Assembly: GCA_026225555.1 (NCBI GenBank)
Contig: JAMFSY010000114.1
Coordinates: 110,451-174,450 of the forward strand
Direction: 5' to 3'
DNA length: 64,000 nucleotides
DNA from: Methylacidiphilales bacterium
GTDB lineage: Bacteria > Verrucomicrobiota > Verrucomicrobiia > Methylacidiphilales > UBA1321
In this document: one piece after another, positions 1 to 11,560 of the stretch
How the letters are laid out: every line of letters begins with the position of its first letter
Position numbering within the stretch: position 1 is the stretch's first letter
Notes under the pieces: generated by a model
Told to the model about the DNA's origin: nothing
The model's database searches: none
The model's input: only the letters and a program-made list of their open reading frames with translations
Program-made: the position numbers and the translations under genes

Positions 1-2
1 TC

Positions 3-176
3 GAGCAAATAGATTCGGGCGCGACGCGTCATTATCAAGGCACCGGCCTGGGACTGGCTTTGACCCGAAAGATTGCGGAACTCGTCGGAGGTCACGTTGC
101 CGTCGAAAGCGATTTTGGGCGAGGCAGTACCTTCACAGTGACCCTGCCGTTGAACTTTCACCCGGAGGAAACATGA
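3..176 (+). CDS. Histidine kinase C-terminal HATPase fragment (truncated by window start)
   Basis: Open frame reads [51 protein letters not shown]1/G2 box of HATPase_c; stop overlaps next ATG (ATGA). Confidence 0.85.
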   Translation, partial: EQIDSGATRHYQGTGLGLALTRKIAELVGGHVAVESDFGRGSTFTVTLPLNFHPEET

Positions 177-952
177 GCGCAGAACGCATTCTCGTGGTAG
201 ACGATAATCCCACCAATCTTAAGCTGATCTCCGATTTACTGGCCTTCGAGGGCTACGAGATCCTGCAAGCGATCGATGCCGAACAGGCACAGGAAATTGT
301 CCGGCAAACTCCCCCGATTCTGATCCTCATGGATATTGCCCTGCCGGGGATGGATGGGCTGGCCTTGACCCGTCTGCTGAAGGCCGATGAAAAGACCCGT
401 TCCATCATTATTATTGCGCTCACCGCCTTTGCGATGAAGGGGGATGACCAAAAGGCTTTCGATGCCGGCTGCGATGGATACATCACGAAGCCGATCGACA
501 CCCGCCAACTTCCCGGTCAGGTGGCTGCTTATCTGCCGGCCGCCGTGCCCGTGGAAACGAAATCCAGAATCAGAATTCTCATTATCGAAGATCACGCCCC
601 CCAGATGAAACTCGCCAGCCATATCCTGAGCAGCGATGGACATCAGGTTAGTTGCATCGGGGATGCCGAGCAGGCCTTCGCGGCAATCCGGAAGGAGAAG
701 CCCGAGGTCATTCTCCTGGATTTGGTCCTTCCTGCCATGGATGGCCTGACCCTGGCCCGGAGACTCAAGGCCAATCCGGAAACGAGGGACATTCCCATCG
801 TGGCTGTGACCGGTTTTCCGGAACGTTTTCCCAAGGCCGATGCGCTGGCCGCCGGATGCGATGCCTACTTTCTCAAGCCAATTAATACGCGCGAGTTGCC
901 GGTCCAACTGACCGATGCCGTTAAACGGGGTTCTCAAACACTTAGTTTATAA
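173..952 (+). CDS. Tandem dual receiver (REC-REC) response regulator
   Basis: Two successive REC domains, [10 protein letters not shown]...[10 protein letters not shown]...KPID and [10 protein letters not shown]...[10 protein letters not shown]...KPIN. Confidence 0.9.
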   Translation: MSAERILVVDDNPTNLKLISDLLAFEGYEILQAIDAEQAQEIVRQTPPILILMDIALPGMDGLALTRLLKADEKTRSIIIIALTAFAMKGDDQKAFDAGCDGYITKPIDTRQLPGQVAAYLPAAVPVETKSRIRILIIEDHAPQMKLASHILSSDGHQVSCIGDAEQAFAAIRKEKPEVILLDLVLPAMDGLTLARRLKANPETRDIPIVAVTGFPERFPKADALAAGCDAYFLKPINTRELPVQLTDAVKRGSQTLSL

Positions 953-961
953 GGAGCTCTT

Positions 962-2251
962 TTGCAAATTCTCATTGTCGACGATACGCCGACCAACCTG
1001 AAGTTGCTGCGGGTGACCCTTGAGTCCGAGGGTTACGAGACTCTATCCGCGCGGGATGGCCAGGAGGCTTTGGAGATTTTAGAGCGCGAATCCGTCGATA
1101 TCGTCATCTCCGATATCCTCATGCCCCGCATGGACGGTTATCGCCTGTGCTATGAGTTGCGGCGAAACGAGCGCCTGCATTGGATCCCGTTTATTTTCTA
1201 TACCGCAACTTATACGTCGCCCGCGGATGAAAAGGTCGCCCTGGATTTTGGTGCGGATAAATTCATCTGCAAGCCCGCTTCGATGCGCGTCGTGATGGAA
1301 ACCCTGCGGGAAGTAATGGCGGATGAAAAATATCGGCTGGCCCGGTTTTTCGAGCCGCCGCCAGCCCTGGAGGTGATGAAGGAATACAGCGAGCGCCTGG
1401 TGGCCAAGCTCGAGGAGAGAAATCTCGAACTGACCGCCCGCAATGAAAAATTACAGGAGAGCGAAGGGAAGTATCGCGGCCTGATGGAGCAGATGAGCAG
1501 GTTGAACGAGGAACTGGAACAGCGGGTCCTCAAGCGCACGGAGCAACTCACCGTGGCCAATCGGGAACTGGAGGCGTTCTCCTATTCCATCTCGCATGAT
1601 TTGCGCGGACCCCTGCGCCATATCCTGGGATATGCCAGCCTATTGCAGGAGAAGGCGTCTCTTTTATCGGACGAAGTCAGCCAGGGTTATCTCGGAAACA
1701 TTTCGCATTCCATCGCCCGAATGTCGGAATTAATCGATGATCTGCTCAACTTCTCCCGGATCGGGCGCGCCGGAATGCAGATGATCACCGTGGACTTGGA
1801 TCGAGTCATCGAGGATGCCCTGCAGGATTTGAACGATGAAACCAAGGGGCGCGATATTTCCTGGGAGATTGGGTCCCTGGGAGAGGTCCGAGGGGATCGC
1901 TCCATGTTGCGCCAGGTGCTGGTCAACCTGCTGGGCAATTCTCTCAAGTTCAGCCGGGGCTGTAAGAGGCCTGAAATCAAGGTTGGAGGCGCGCCGGGAA
2001 AGGCAGGTGAGAAAATTTTCTTCATCCGCGACAACGGCGTTGGATTTGACATGAGTCATGCGGACAAGCTTTTCGGCGTATTTCAGCGGCTCCATCCAAA
2101 GGAAGAATTTGAAGGAACGGGGATCGGCCTCGCCCACGCACAACGCATCGTCAACCGGCATGGGGGCCGGATCTGGGCAGAGGGAATTGTCGGCGGCGGA
2201 GCCACTTTTTATTTTTCACTGCCTCTGTCCGTTTCCGGTATGACGTCATGA
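962..2251 (+). CDS. REC - coiled coil - HisKA - HATPase histidine kinase
   Basis: N-terminal REC ([16 protein letters not shown]), H-box FSYSISHDLRGPLRHI, GTGIGLAHAQRIVNRHGG; TTG start. Confidence 0.88.
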   Translation: MQILIVDDTPTNLKLLRVTLESEGYETLSARDGQEALEILERESVDIVISDILMPRMDGYRLCYELRRNERLHWIPFIFYTATYTSPADEKVALDFGADKFICKPASMRVVMETLREVMADEKYRLARFFEPPPALEVMKEYSERLVAKLEERNLELTARNEKLQESEGKYRGLMEQMSRLNEELEQRVLKRTEQLTVANRELEAFSYSISHDLRGPLRHILGYASLLQEKASLLSDEVSQGYLGNISHSIARMSELIDDLLNFSRIGRAGMQMITVDLDRVIEDALQDLNDETKGRDISWEIGSLGEVRGDRSMLRQVLVNLLGNSLKFSRGCKRPEIKVGGAPGKAGEKIFFIRDNGVGFDMSHADKLFGVFQRLHPKEEFEGTGIGLAHAQRIVNRHGGRIWAEGIVGGGATFYFSLPLSVSGMTS

Positions 2252-4629
2252 CCATTCTTATCGTCGATGATATTCCCATCAATCTCAGATTGCTGCGGGC
2301 GATGTTGGAAGCCGAAGATCACACAATAGTCGAGGCCGCTGACGGTATTGAGGCGCTGGCGGTTTTGGAGCGAGAAAACGTGGATGTCATCATCTCGGAT
2401 ATTCTTATGCCGCGGATGGACGGCTATCGTTTTTGCTATGAGGTGCGGGCGAGCAAACGCTTTGGCCACCTCCCGATTATTATCTATACTTCCAGCTATA
2501 TCTCAGATGGAGACGAGAGGCTTGCGCTGGAAGTCGGGGCGGACAAATTCATCCGCAAGCCCGCGCCGCTCAAGACGATTGTCGATGCCCTGGCCGAGGT
2601 GAAAGCTGGCAAGAGGCGCCCCCTGAGCCAGGCGAAGGAAGTGGGCGTGATGAAGGAATACAGCGAAAGGCTGGTGGCCAAGCTGGAGGAAAAAAATACG
2701 GAACTCACCGTCCGTAATCGCGAATTACAAGCGAGCGAGGAGCAATTGCGCTGGAGAACGGCTCTCTTTGAGGCCCAGATGAACTGTGCCCTGGATGGGA
2801 TTTTGATCGTCGATAACGAGGGAAAGAAAGTGCTCCAGAATCAGCGGATGAGGGACATGTGGAAGATCCCCCAGGAGTTCTCGGACGAAAGTGATGATTC
2901 CAGGCAACTCCAGTTCATTACCGGACGGACCTGCAATCCGGCGGAATTCGCCAGGCGGGTCTCCTATCTCTATGCCCATCCGAATGAAATCAGCCGCGAT
3001 GAAATCGAGCTGCTTGATGGGAGGACCTTCGATCGTTACTCGGCCCCGGTTCGCGATACGCAGGGAGGCTATTACGGCAGGATCTGGATGTTTCGCGATG
3101 TGACCGAGGGCAAAAAGGCGATGGAGCAAATCGCCGAACATGCCGAGCTTTTGGATAAAACCCAGGAAGCCATTACGGTCTGCGATCTGGAGGGACGGAT
3201 CCTTTTCTGGAACAAAGGAGCGGAGAGGATGTATGGCTGGACCCGCCAGGATGCCACGGGGCGAATGGGCGACGAACTGATCCATAACGGCGATCCGCGG
3301 CATGAAGAGGGCTACCGCGCGGCCCTGACACAAAACGAATGGACCGGCGAAGTTCAATACAAGACCAAGGGCGGCCAGCAGTTGACCATCGAAGCGCGAC
3401 TGACCCTGGTGAGAGACCGGGAGGGGCGCCCCAAATCGGTGCTCGCGATCAATACGGACATCACCGAGAAGAAAAAGATCGAGGCCCAGTTCATGCGCGC
3501 GCAGCGGATGGAGAGCATCGGTACTCTGGCCGGCGGCATCGCTCACGATCTGAACAACATTCTTGCCCCAATCATGATGGCCATTGATTTACTCAAGGAC
3601 ATGACCGACCGCGCGGACGCAAAAAGCATGCTGGAAGATATTGAAATCAGCGCCCGGCGAGGGGCGGATATCGTCCAGCAGGTCTTGTCCTTCGCCCGAG
3701 GTATGGATGGTCAGCGAATCGAGATTCAGCCGCAGCATCTGCTCAAGGACATCAATCACATTGTCAAAAATACCTTCCCGAAAGACATTCATCTCGAGCT
3801 CTCCATTCCCTCGTACACCTGGACGATTCTCGGCGATCCCACCCAGGTCCATCAGTTGGTCTTGAATCTCTGCGTCAATGCCAGGGATGCGATGCCGAAT
3901 GGAGGCAATCTGACCATCAAGGCCGAAAACTTTCTCTTCGACGAACAATATGCGGCGATGAACCTGCAAGCGAAGGCCGGGCCCTACGTGATCATCTCCG
4001 TGACTGATTCCGGAACCGGAATTTCCCAGGATGTCATCGACAAGATCTTCGAGCCCTTTTTCACAACCAAAGAGGTGGGCAAAGGAACCGGTCTCGGTCT
4101 TTCAACCGCCATCGCCATTGTCAAAAGTCATCACGGATTTATCGACGTTTACAGCGAACCAGGTACGGGAACGACCTTCAAGGTTTGCCTTCCCGCTCAA
4201 CGAACGACGGCCGAATATTGCGAAGGGCCCGCTGAACCGGTGATCCTTCCCCGTGGCGATGGCGAGATGGTTCTGGTGGTTGACGATGAGCCGACCATTC
4301 TCACTGTTACCGGCCAGACGCTTCGCGCATTCGGCTATCGGGTCCTGACGGCGAGCAACGGGGCCGAAGCGGTTGCGGTTTACGCCCAACATCGCAACGA
4401 GATCGATGTCGTTCTTACGGATATGGCCATGCCGATCATGGACGGCCCCGCCACCATTCACGCTCTGCTCAATATCAATCCCTTAATCCGGATCATCGCG
4501 GCCAGCGGCCTCAATACCAATGCCAGCGTGGCCAAGGCCGCCGGCGCGGGGGTCGAACATTTTCTTCCGAAGCCCTACACCTCTGGAACTTTGCTGAAGG
4601 CGCTCCAGCTCATTCTGAATAAAGCTTAG
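2248..4629 (+). CDS. Hybrid histidine kinase REC-PAS-PAS-HisKA-HATPase-REC
   Basis: [20 protein letters not shown] regions, H-box [33 protein letters not shown]-terminal [25 protein letters not shown] overlap with upstream gene. Confidence 0.9.
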   Translation: MTILIVDDIPINLRLLRAMLEAEDHTIVEAADGIEALAVLERENVDVIISDILMPRMDGYRFCYEVRASKRFGHLPIIIYTSSYISDGDERLALEVGADKFIRKPAPLKTIVDALAEVKAGKRRPLSQAKEVGVMKEYSERLVAKLEEKNTELTVRNRELQASEEQLRWRTALFEAQMNCALDGILIVDNEGKKVLQNQRMRDMWKIPQEFSDESDDSRQLQFITGRTCNPAEFARRVSYLYAHPNEISRDEIELLDGRTFDRYSAPVRDTQGGYYGRIWMFRDVTEGKKAMEQIAEHAELLDKTQEAITVCDLEGRILFWNKGAERMYGWTRQDATGRMGDELIHNGDPRHEEGYRAALTQNEWTGEVQYKTKGGQQLTIEARLTLVRDREGRPKSVLAINTDITEKKKIEAQFMRAQRMESIGTLAGGIAHDLNNILAPIMMAIDLLKDMTDRADAKSMLEDIEISARRGADIVQQVLSFARGMDGQRIEIQPQHLLKDINHIVKNTFPKDIHLELSIPSYTWTILGDPTQVHQLVLNLCVNARDAMPNGGNLTIKAENFLFDEQYAAMNLQAKAGPYVIISVTDSGTGISQDVIDKIFEPFFTTKEVGKGTGLGLSTAIAIVKSHHGFIDVYSEPGTGTTFKVCLPAQRTTAEYCEGPAEPVILPRGDGEMVLVVDDEPTILTVTGQTLRAFGYRVLTASNGAEAVAVYAQHRNEIDVVLTDMAMPIMDGPATIHALLNINPLIRIIAASGLNTNASVAKAAGAGVEHFLPKPYTSGTLLKALQLILNKA

Positions 4630-4669
4630 GCGTACCCGTTCTTGGGGTTCCGGGAAGCGAGGCCTCCCT

Positions 4670-6217
4670 TCAAAAGAGTTGTTCCATGGCCGGATCTGAG
4701 ACTTGGCGAGGGAGCCGATTACGCGGTGAAATGGTGACCGGATAATCTTCCCGATTGATGGAAGATGGCTGGCTCTTCTGCATGATCAAAGGAGGTGATT
4801 TGAGGGCGCCGATCAGGGCGGCTTTAGCATAGTGATTACTTCCCATCATCAGGGCGAGCTGGCTTACGGCCGAGACAAGTTCCTCATTCTCGCGTTGAAT
4901 CTTGCCGGCCTCCTCGGCTTGTTCGCCGGACTTTGTGCTATGAGAATTCGTGAGATAGGCAATCTCCTTGAGCGCCTCATCCACCGACTTGATGCCTTCG
5001 CTTTGCTTGCAGCCCGTCTTGTTCAGATGGAGGATAAGACCATCCACCTCGCGAAATCCTGTGAGGATTTGGGTGAGATCGGATTGGAGCGCGCCGGAAG
5101 TTTGAATCATGGCCTCCAGATTGCTCATGACCTTGGTGTTGATTTGGACGCCGTCGTCGCTGCGTGTGATCGCGGTCTCGATCAGGGTGCTGGTCTCATT
5201 GGCCGCATCGGCGGAACGCTTGGCCAGATTGCGGACTTCATCAGCCACCACCGCGAAGCCCAGGCCCGCCTCGCCCGCCCGGGCTGCTTCGACGGCGGCA
5301 TTCAAGGCGAGGATATTGGTTTGGAAAGCGATTTCATCGATGGTCTTGATGATCTTGGAAATCGCATTGCTGGATTGTTTGATTCCATCCATCGAGCGGG
5401 TCATTTCCTGTCCGGAAATTTTGACCACGTCCAAAATAGTCGTCAGTTTTTTCATCCCGTTTTCGCAGGTCTCCGCGGTCTTTCGGGAGACCATGATTTG
5501 CTCGCGAGCCTGATCGATGCAGACGGAGGAATCTTTGACCAATCCGGAAATCTCCCCCATGGAAGCACAGGTCTTCTGAACTGAGGTGGCCTGCTTCGAG
5601 GCGTCGTGAGCCAGGGTTTCGGCGCTATAAATCAGCGAGCGAGAAGTTCCGCTGAGGCGATTGACGGTCTCGTCCAGACGATAAAGTGCCAGGTTGCCGC
5701 CAATCATGTAGTTGTAAAAGGCCCGCGCAATCATACAGGATGGAATGCTGGAAAGGACGACAAAGACGGCATGTTCCACCACAATCCAGATCGAAGCCTG
5801 GTAATTGAAAACACTCGACGGCAAGAGAAGAAAGAAAGCCAGATGATGAAGCGCGATGACCACCGCCGCCACGATGATGACCCGTGAATCGGCGAACACG
5901 GCCAAAAATGAGATCGAGGCGAAAATGTAGAAATGCATTTCGATCTGTCCCTTGCCCAAATGAATGAGCAGCGCGCCAAGACACTGGCTGGTGATACCGA
6001 TGGAAAGCGCGCCGAGGAGACTCCCAGGCGCGCAAAAGTAGAGCAACGTGGGGCCGGCCAGGATGGCGGACCCGATCCAAAAGGCTTGAAAGTAGCTCGT
6101 GTCAAACAGCCACGCGACACCCATCAGCACGGGAATATGTGCCCAAAAGGCAATGAGAAAGATGCGGGTCATTCTCGAGAAATGTTTTTCTATTTCTAGT
6201 TTAATGCGGTCGTTCAT
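4670..6217 (-). CDS. Methyl-accepting chemotaxis protein with polytopic N-terminal membrane domain
   Basis: Signalling hairpin [48 protein letters not shown]-terminal ~200 aa strongly hydrophobic with several predicted TM segments. Confidence 0.92.
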   Translation of the reverse strand: MNDRIKLEIEKHFSRMTRIFLIAFWAHIPVLMGVAWLFDTSYFQAFWIGSAILAGPTLLYFCAPGSLLGALSIGITSQCLGALLIHLGKGQIEMHFYIFASISFLAVFADSRVIIVAAVVIALHHLAFFLLLPSSVFNYQASIWIVVEHAVFVVLSSIPSCMIARAFYNYMIGGNLALYRLDETVNRLSGTSRSLIYSAETLAHDASKQATSVQKTCASMGEISGLVKDSSVCIDQAREQIMVSRKTAETCENGMKKLTTILDVVKISGQEMTRSMDGIKQSSNAISKIIKTIDEIAFQTNILALNAAVEAARAGEAGLGFAVVADEVRNLAKRSADAANETSTLIETAITRSDDGVQINTKVMSNLEAMIQTSGALQSDLTQILTGFREVDGLILHLNKTGCKQSEGIKSVDEALKEIAYLTNSHSTKSGEQAEEAGKIQRENEELVSAVSQLALMMGSNHYAKAALIGALKSPPLIMQKSQPSSINREDYPVTISPRNRLPRQVSDPAMEQLF

Positions 6218-6258
6218 GGAGTTTGTCTTTCGATCGGGATGTTTTATTTAAGTGACCC

Positions 6259-6843
6259 CTATTTCAATCCAAGGGGGTCCATCTGATGTCTTAGTTTTTG
6301 GGTGATAAAGCATCCAAAAGCGGCCAGCGGTTTGGGAGATTGTCCGTTTTCCAGGGATGTCAGCATGACCAGGTCCTGAAAGGGCTCGCGTGGAGAATGG
6401 ATCGGGCGTCCCAGATAGCCGCCGCTATAGACTAATTTTTCATGGGAATCATAGATCAGCAGCCAAGGAGCTCCACCCGGACCGAACTTCGCTTCGGCAT
6501 CGGACTCACTCAGGGATGTGACCTTCCATCCGGCCTGTTCCAGTTGAGCCGAGAGGGCGGGGTTATTTCCGATAATGATGACCTGCTCCCGGGCGGAAAG
6601 GGACGGATGGCGATTCTCCAGATAGACCGCCAAGTTGGCCGAGCAGGGGCAATCCGCCGCCAGAAGATGGACGACACTCCATTGATTTTCGGCGATCCCT
6701 GCAGGAGCTTTAAAGTTTCGATATCCCGGCAAGGGGGAGGCATGAATAAAAGAGAGGTAGCAGATCAATCCAGCGGCAAGAAATGCCCAACAGACAAAGA
6801 TGCCCAGTTGGATCAGGTAGCAATAAAGTTGGGTGTTTTTCAT
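6259..6843 (-). CDS. Membrane-anchored RedB/thioredoxin-like protein
   Basis: N-terminal TM, then VVHLLAADCPCSANLAVYLENR resembling RedB/thioredoxin-fold proteins with a CPC motif. Confidence 0.5.
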   Translation of the reverse strand: MKNTQLYCYLIQLGIFVCWAFLAAGLICYLSFIHASPLPGYRNFKAPAGIAENQWSVVHLLAADCPCSANLAVYLENRHPSLSAREQVIIIGNNPALSAQLEQAGWKVTSLSESDAEAKFGPGGAPWLLIYDSHEKLVYSGGYLGRPIHSPREPFQDLVMLTSLENGQSPKPLAAFGCFITQKLRHQMDPLGLK

Positions 6844-6943
6844 TTCGGGGAGCGCCGAGTTTTTCCACTTCTCGGATTACTCTCATATCGGAATGAGGAG
6901 CTGGAATCTTAAGGCGGCTCGCCCAACTAAAAATTGGAGGCGC

Positions 6944-9928
6944 CTAGCTGCCGTCGATGACTTCCCGCACCTTGTTCGCCATGGCGGATGGTGTGAACGG
7001 CTTTTGAAGAAGGACGATTCCTGCGTTGAGAACGCCATGATGAACGATGGCGTTTTCGGTGAAAGCCGAAGTGAACAAGATCTTCACATCGGGATGAGAG
7101 ATACGAATACGATCCGAAAGTTCCTTGCCATCAACTTGGGGCATGATGACGTCGGTGAAGAGAAGATCGATGTTTTTATTCCCAGGTTCCCCGGACAGGG
7201 CAAGTGCCTGGGCACCATCCGCTGCGGCCAGGATCCGATAACCCAGCCGGCTGAGAAACGTGGAAGCCATTTCCAGCAAGGCGGGGTCGTCCTCAACGAG
7301 GAGGATGGTCTCGGTGCCTCGCGGAATATGGGCCGGGGTGCGTGCAGGAAGAGGAATGAAATCTTTTTTCAAGGCCTGCGGGAGGTAAACCTTGAAGGTT
7401 GAGCCGCGGCCCGGCTCACTGTAGACGCTGATATGGCCGCCGCTTTGCTTGACGATGCCGTAGCAAGTAGCCAGGCCCAGACCAGTCCCCTGGCCGACGC
7501 CCTTGGTGGAGAAGAAGGGCTCAAAAGCATGGGACTTTACTTCCTCGCTCATACCTTCGCCCATATCGCTGATGGCCAGCATGACGTAGGCGCCCGGTTT
7601 CATCTCTGGATAGCGGCCGACTTTCTCGTTATCGAAAATGACGTTGGAAGTTTCCAGGGTCAGCTTGCCGCCTCGGGGCATGGCGTCACGGGCGTTGAGG
7701 GCGAGATTGATGATGACCTGCTCGATCTGCCCGGGATCGGCATTTACGTTCTGGAGGTCGGCGGCGGGAACGATGCGGATATCGATGTTCGTTCCCACGA
7801 GATGCCGCAGAACATGCTCCAGATGAAACAGGAGGCTGTTTAGACTCAGAAAATCAGGCTGCAAAATCTGCTTGCGGCCATAAGCAAGCAATTGGCGGGT
7901 GAGGACGGCCGCACGGTCTGCCGCCAGACGAATCTCATTGGCGTTGACCGAGAGGGGGTGATCCGAGGGAAGATCGCCGAGGAGCAATTCGCTCTGCCCG
8001 ATGATCGCCGTCATGATGCTGTTGAATTCATGGGCGATGCCGCCGGCAAGCTTGCCCACAGTTTCCATTTTCTGGGCCTGGATCAACTGGACTTCGAGCT
8101 GCTTGCGCTCGGTGATATCGGTGAAGATAACGACGACGCCCGCGAGATTCCCTGCCTCATCGCGCACCGGCGTGCTGGTATATTCGACGGGAAAGCTGGT
8201 GCCGTCCTTGCGCCAGAAAATCTCATTCGTGACGCGGCGGATAAGTCCGTCTTTCAGCGTCAAATGGATTGGGCATTCCGTCACTGGGTAGGTAGATCCG
8301 TCGGCGTGAGTGTGATGTATCAGCACGTGTGCTGATTTGCCGATCAGCTCGGAGTTTTCGTACCCAAGTATTTTGGACGCGGCGGGATTCTCGAATTTAA
8401 TCAGCCCATCCGCCCCCACCCACTGGACGCCTTCTCCGACCGAATCCAGAACTAGCCGATGCTCGGTACGCAATCGCTCCAGCCGCTCCTCGGCCAATTT
8501 TCGCTCGGTGACGTCGCGTCCCACACAATAGAGAAACTCCTCGCCCGGCACGGTGACGGAATTGATCTGGATCCATTTATAGGAAAGATCCTTGCAGCGA
8601 ATGCGCCATTCGACGCCGGAAAGTTTTCTCTCCGTCACGACGCGTTTCAGGAAATCGACCGCCGTCGCGAGATCATCCGGATGGGCAAGATTCGGAAAGG
8701 GCTTCGTCAACAATTCGTGCTTGGAATATCCGAGAATCCGCTCGAAGGCCGGGTTGATCTGACGCAAATAACCATTGAGGTTGACGCTAAAAATCATGTC
8801 GGGAGAAAGGGCGAACATCCGGTCGAGTTGCTCCGTCGCCCGCTTGCGGTCAGTGACATCGACCATGCAGCCGACGAGCCGGGAGTGACTGCCATTAGCG
8901 TCGGGGAATAGGGCTCCCTGGGAGTAAAACCAGCGATAACCGCCATCCTGATGGCGAAGGCGAAACTCGGCGCGGTAGTTGGGCACCGGCTGCGCCACAT
9001 AGGCGCGAAAATTGGCCATGAATGAATCGCGATCTTCCGGGTGAAGGCGAGTTTCCCATTCAAAGCTTTCGTCGGAAGGATCATTGTCCCGATAACCGAG
9101 GAGTTGTTTCCATTCCGGCGATAAATAACCCCGATTGGTTTTGATGTTCCACTCCCAGGCCCCAATGGAAGCCGCTTGGGCGGCCAACTGTAGCCGCTGT
9201 CTGCTCTCCACTAATTCCTGTTCTACCAGCCCGCGTTCGACGATTTCGTTTTCCAGTCGATAATTATCTTCTTTGAGTTTGCGTCCAACTTTGATGGCGA
9301 CCCACCCGGTGCGGATGGCAATGAGAATGGCGATTCCAATGAACAAATTACTCGCGGTCCGAGCGCTGGAAATGAGATGAGAAGTCGCAGCGGAAACTTC
9401 ACCGGCCTCCGTCTCGGACTTGTCGATCAGGAGCTCCAGGGCCTGTCGATAGGCGTCGTGCGCCGGATCCTGTTTGGTGCTGATCAATTGGTCGGCTTCC
9501 TTATCGCGATTAACCTCGGCGAGGACCTGTACTTCTTCGGTAAGTTGCCGATAGGTCTGTCTCTTTTGCAGGACTGTTTCGTAGAGGCGACTCTCCTCAT
9601 CGCTCGCGAGATACTTCCGATAACCGGCAATTTCCTGCGTGATCCTTTCATCGATCCGCGAGATTGTTTGCCTGACCGGCTGAATCTCACCGGGATCGGT
9701 GGCATTCACCTCTCGAAAAATCTCGGTCTGCATCATCTCGGCGTCCTGGGCAATGTCGTCGGCCAACGCCAATTTAGTCAAGGCGCGGGATTGCTGGACC
9801 TGGTTACTGCGTTCAATCGCCCGCAAGCTGAGAAAAAGAAAAGCGCCAATGGCGAGAAGCGCGGCGCAGAGCGTCCCGAAAGTGAACGAGACCTGTCCAA
9901 GCGTCGGGATGTGTTTAAATTTGGGCAT
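6944..9928 (-). CDS. Hybrid histidine kinase: 4HB-type sensor, PAS x3, HisKA, HATPase, REC
   Basis: N-terminal helical region between two TMs, PAS/PAC segments (VDVTDRKRA, VGRDVTERK, FTDITERKQLE), H-box GGIAHEFNSIMTAI, GTGLGLATCYGIVKQSGG, REC FTDVIMPQVDG. Confidence 0.9.
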   Translation of the reverse strand: MPKFKHIPTLGQVSFTFGTLCAALLAIGAFLFLSLRAIERSNQVQQSRALTKLALADDIAQDAEMMQTEIFREVNATDPGEIQPVRQTISRIDERITQEIAGYRKYLASDEESRLYETVLQKRQTYRQLTEEVQVLAEVNRDKEADQLISTKQDPAHDAYRQALELLIDKSETEAGEVSAATSHLISSARTASNLFIGIAILIAIRTGWVAIKVGRKLKEDNYRLENEIVERGLVEQELVESRQRLQLAAQAASIGAWEWNIKTNRGYLSPEWKQLLGYRDNDPSDESFEWETRLHPEDRDSFMANFRAYVAQPVPNYRAEFRLRHQDGGYRWFYSQGALFPDANGSHSRLVGCMVDVTDRKRATEQLDRMFALSPDMIFSVNLNGYLRQINPAFERILGYSKHELLTKPFPNLAHPDDLATAVDFLKRVVTERKLSGVEWRIRCKDLSYKWIQINSVTVPGEEFLYCVGRDVTERKLAEERLERLRTEHRLVLDSVGEGVQWVGADGLIKFENPAASKILGYENSELIGKSAHVLIHHTHADGSTYPVTECPIHLTLKDGLIRRVTNEIFWRKDGTSFPVEYTSTPVRDEAGNLAGVVVIFTDITERKQLEVQLIQAQKMETVGKLAGGIAHEFNSIMTAIIGQSELLLGDLPSDHPLSVNANEIRLAADRAAVLTRQLLAYGRKQILQPDFLSLNSLLFHLEHVLRHLVGTNIDIRIVPAADLQNVNADPGQIEQVIINLALNARDAMPRGGKLTLETSNVIFDNEKVGRYPEMKPGAYVMLAISDMGEGMSEEVKSHAFEPFFSTKGVGQGTGLGLATCYGIVKQSGGHISVYSEPGRGSTFKVYLPQALKKDFIPLPARTPAHIPRGTETILLVEDDPALLEMASTFLSRLGYRILAAADGAQALALSGEPGNKNIDLLFTDVIMPQVDGKELSDRIRISHPDVKILFTSAFTENAIVHHGVLNAGIVLLQKPFTPSAMANKVREVIDGS

Positions 9929-9943
9929 GCCTGAAGCGCCGGT

Positions 9944-11560
9944 TCACGCGGCATCTAGCACGTCACGTATTTTACGAGTGAGCGTCCCCAGATTGTAGGG
10001 TTTGGGTAAAAAGGCCGATTCCGTACCGTTCTGTCCCTCATGGGCCACGGTCTCGGCGGTGTAGCCCGAGGTAAAGAGAATTTTGAGATTGGGATAGGTC
10101 GCCTTCAGCCATTCCACCATCACTTTGCCCCCCATCTGTGGCATGACGATATCGGTAATGACCAGGTCGATCGGCGCGCCCTTGTGATCGCTGGCGACGC
10201 GCAAGCCTTCCTGTCCGGTCGCGGCTTGCAGGACGGTGTAACCTTGGGCTCGGAGCGCAATGACCGCCACGCGACGCAGAGCGGTTTCATCCTCCACGAC
10301 GAGCAACGTTTCCGAGCCACGCGAACGCGAAAGAGTGGCGGTTTTCGTAAAAGTGGCGGCGCTTTCGAGCGGCTGTTCGATTCGTGGGAAATAAATGAGA
10401 AAGGTCGTCCCCTTGCCGGGAGCGCTGTCGACTTCGATATGGGCGCCGAGCTGTCTGGCGATGGTCTGGCAGGTGGCCAGCCCGAGGCCTGTGCCCTTGC
10501 CGGTTGGCTTGGTGGTAAAAAAAGGTTCGAAGAGATGCTTCCTGATTTCCTCGGAGATGCCGATTCCCGTGTCGCAAACGGAAAGGGCGACGTAGTCCCC
10601 GGGCACCAGACCGTGTCCAACCTGCAGGTCATTCGTGGGGAGCGTGACGTTGCGCGTCTTAATACTGAGGCGTCCGCCTTCAGGCATCGCGTCGCGGGCG
10701 TTGACGACAAGGTTCATCAACAATTGTCCGATGTAACCGGAATCGGCCTTGATGCGGCCAATGGGGCGTTCGGGAATAATCGCCAGTTCGATATTTTCCG
10801 CCGTCATACGGGACAACATCTTGTCCATGGAGGAGATGACTTCGTTGAGATCGAGTACTGTCGGTTGCAGGGTCTGATTGCGGCTAAAGACGAGAAGCTG
10901 CTGGGTCAGGGCGGCGGCGCGTTTGGCGGCATGCCGGATTTCCTCCAGATTCGTACGCAACGGATCGCCCGGTTTGAGGTGTCCCAGGGCGTAATCATTA
11001 TTGCCCATGATGACGGCAATGACATTGTTGAAATCATGCGCCACGCCGCCGGAGAGCTGGCCGATCACTTCCATTTTTTGGGCCTGGATCAATTGTCTTT
11101 CCAACTCTTCATGCCCGAGGCGGGCCTCGATTTCATTCATGACGCGGCGCACTGCGGGGACGAGTTTTGAGGGATGATCCCTGAGGACGTAATCGGTCAC
11201 GCCGCTCTCCAAAAGCTTGATGGCGATGTCGTCGTCGGTGACTCCGGAGACGAGAACGAACGGAAGTCGGGCTTGGTTCGTCCGGGCGAGATTTATCTCG
11301 GCGAGCACCTTGAAGCCGGACAAAGAATAATCGGCGATGACCAAGTCAAAAAACTGTCGATTGATTTCCGAGAGAAAAGCCCCGGATGTTTCCATATGCC
11401 GGATTGAGCAGGGAATCTTGGCCTGGATCAGGAGCGCCTCAACCAGCACCGCATCGTTGGGGGTCTTCTCAAGGAGTAAGATTTGCAGAGGATTTTTCAT
11501 GGGCGGGATGTGCAAGGCGAAGATTCTTGGGCGGGAATAGCAAAAGCCACCTCGACGCAT
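9944..11560 (-). CDS. Hybrid histidine kinase REC-HisKA-HATPase-REC
   Basis: H-box GGVAHDFNNVIAVIMG, GTGLGLATCQTIARQLG, C-terminal REC VITDIVMPQMGG; start may be the internal MKNPLQILLLEKTPND. Confidence 0.87.
   Translation of the reverse strand: MRRGGFCYSRPRIFALHIPPMKNPLQILLLEKTPNDAVLVEALLIQAKIPCSIRHMETSGAFLSEINRQFFDLVIADYSLSGFKVLAEINLARTNQARLPFVLVSGVTDDDIAIKLLESGVTDYVLRDHPSKLVPAVRRVMNEIEARLGHEELERQLIQAQKMEVIGQLSGGVAHDFNNVIAVIMGNNDYALGHLKPGDPLRTNLEEIRHAAKRAAALTQQLLVFSRNQTLQPTVLDLNEVISSMDKMLSRMTAENIELAIIPERPIGRIKADSGYIGQLLMNLVVNARDAMPEGGRLSIKTRNVTLPTNDLQVGHGLVPGDYVALSVCDTGIGISEEIRKHLFEPFFTTKPTGKGTGLGLATCQTIARQLGAHIEVDSAPGKGTTFLIYFPRIEQPLESAATFTKTATLSRSRGSETLLVVEDETALRRVAVIALRAQGYTVLQAATGQEGLRVASDHKGAPIDLVITDIVMPQMGGKVMVEWLKATYPNLKILFTSGYTAETVAHEGQNGTESAFLPKPYNLGTLTRKIRDVLDAA

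Noticed and set aside
10040-11170. 376-aa plus-strand ORF
   Set aside because: Antisense shadow of a hybrid histidine kinase
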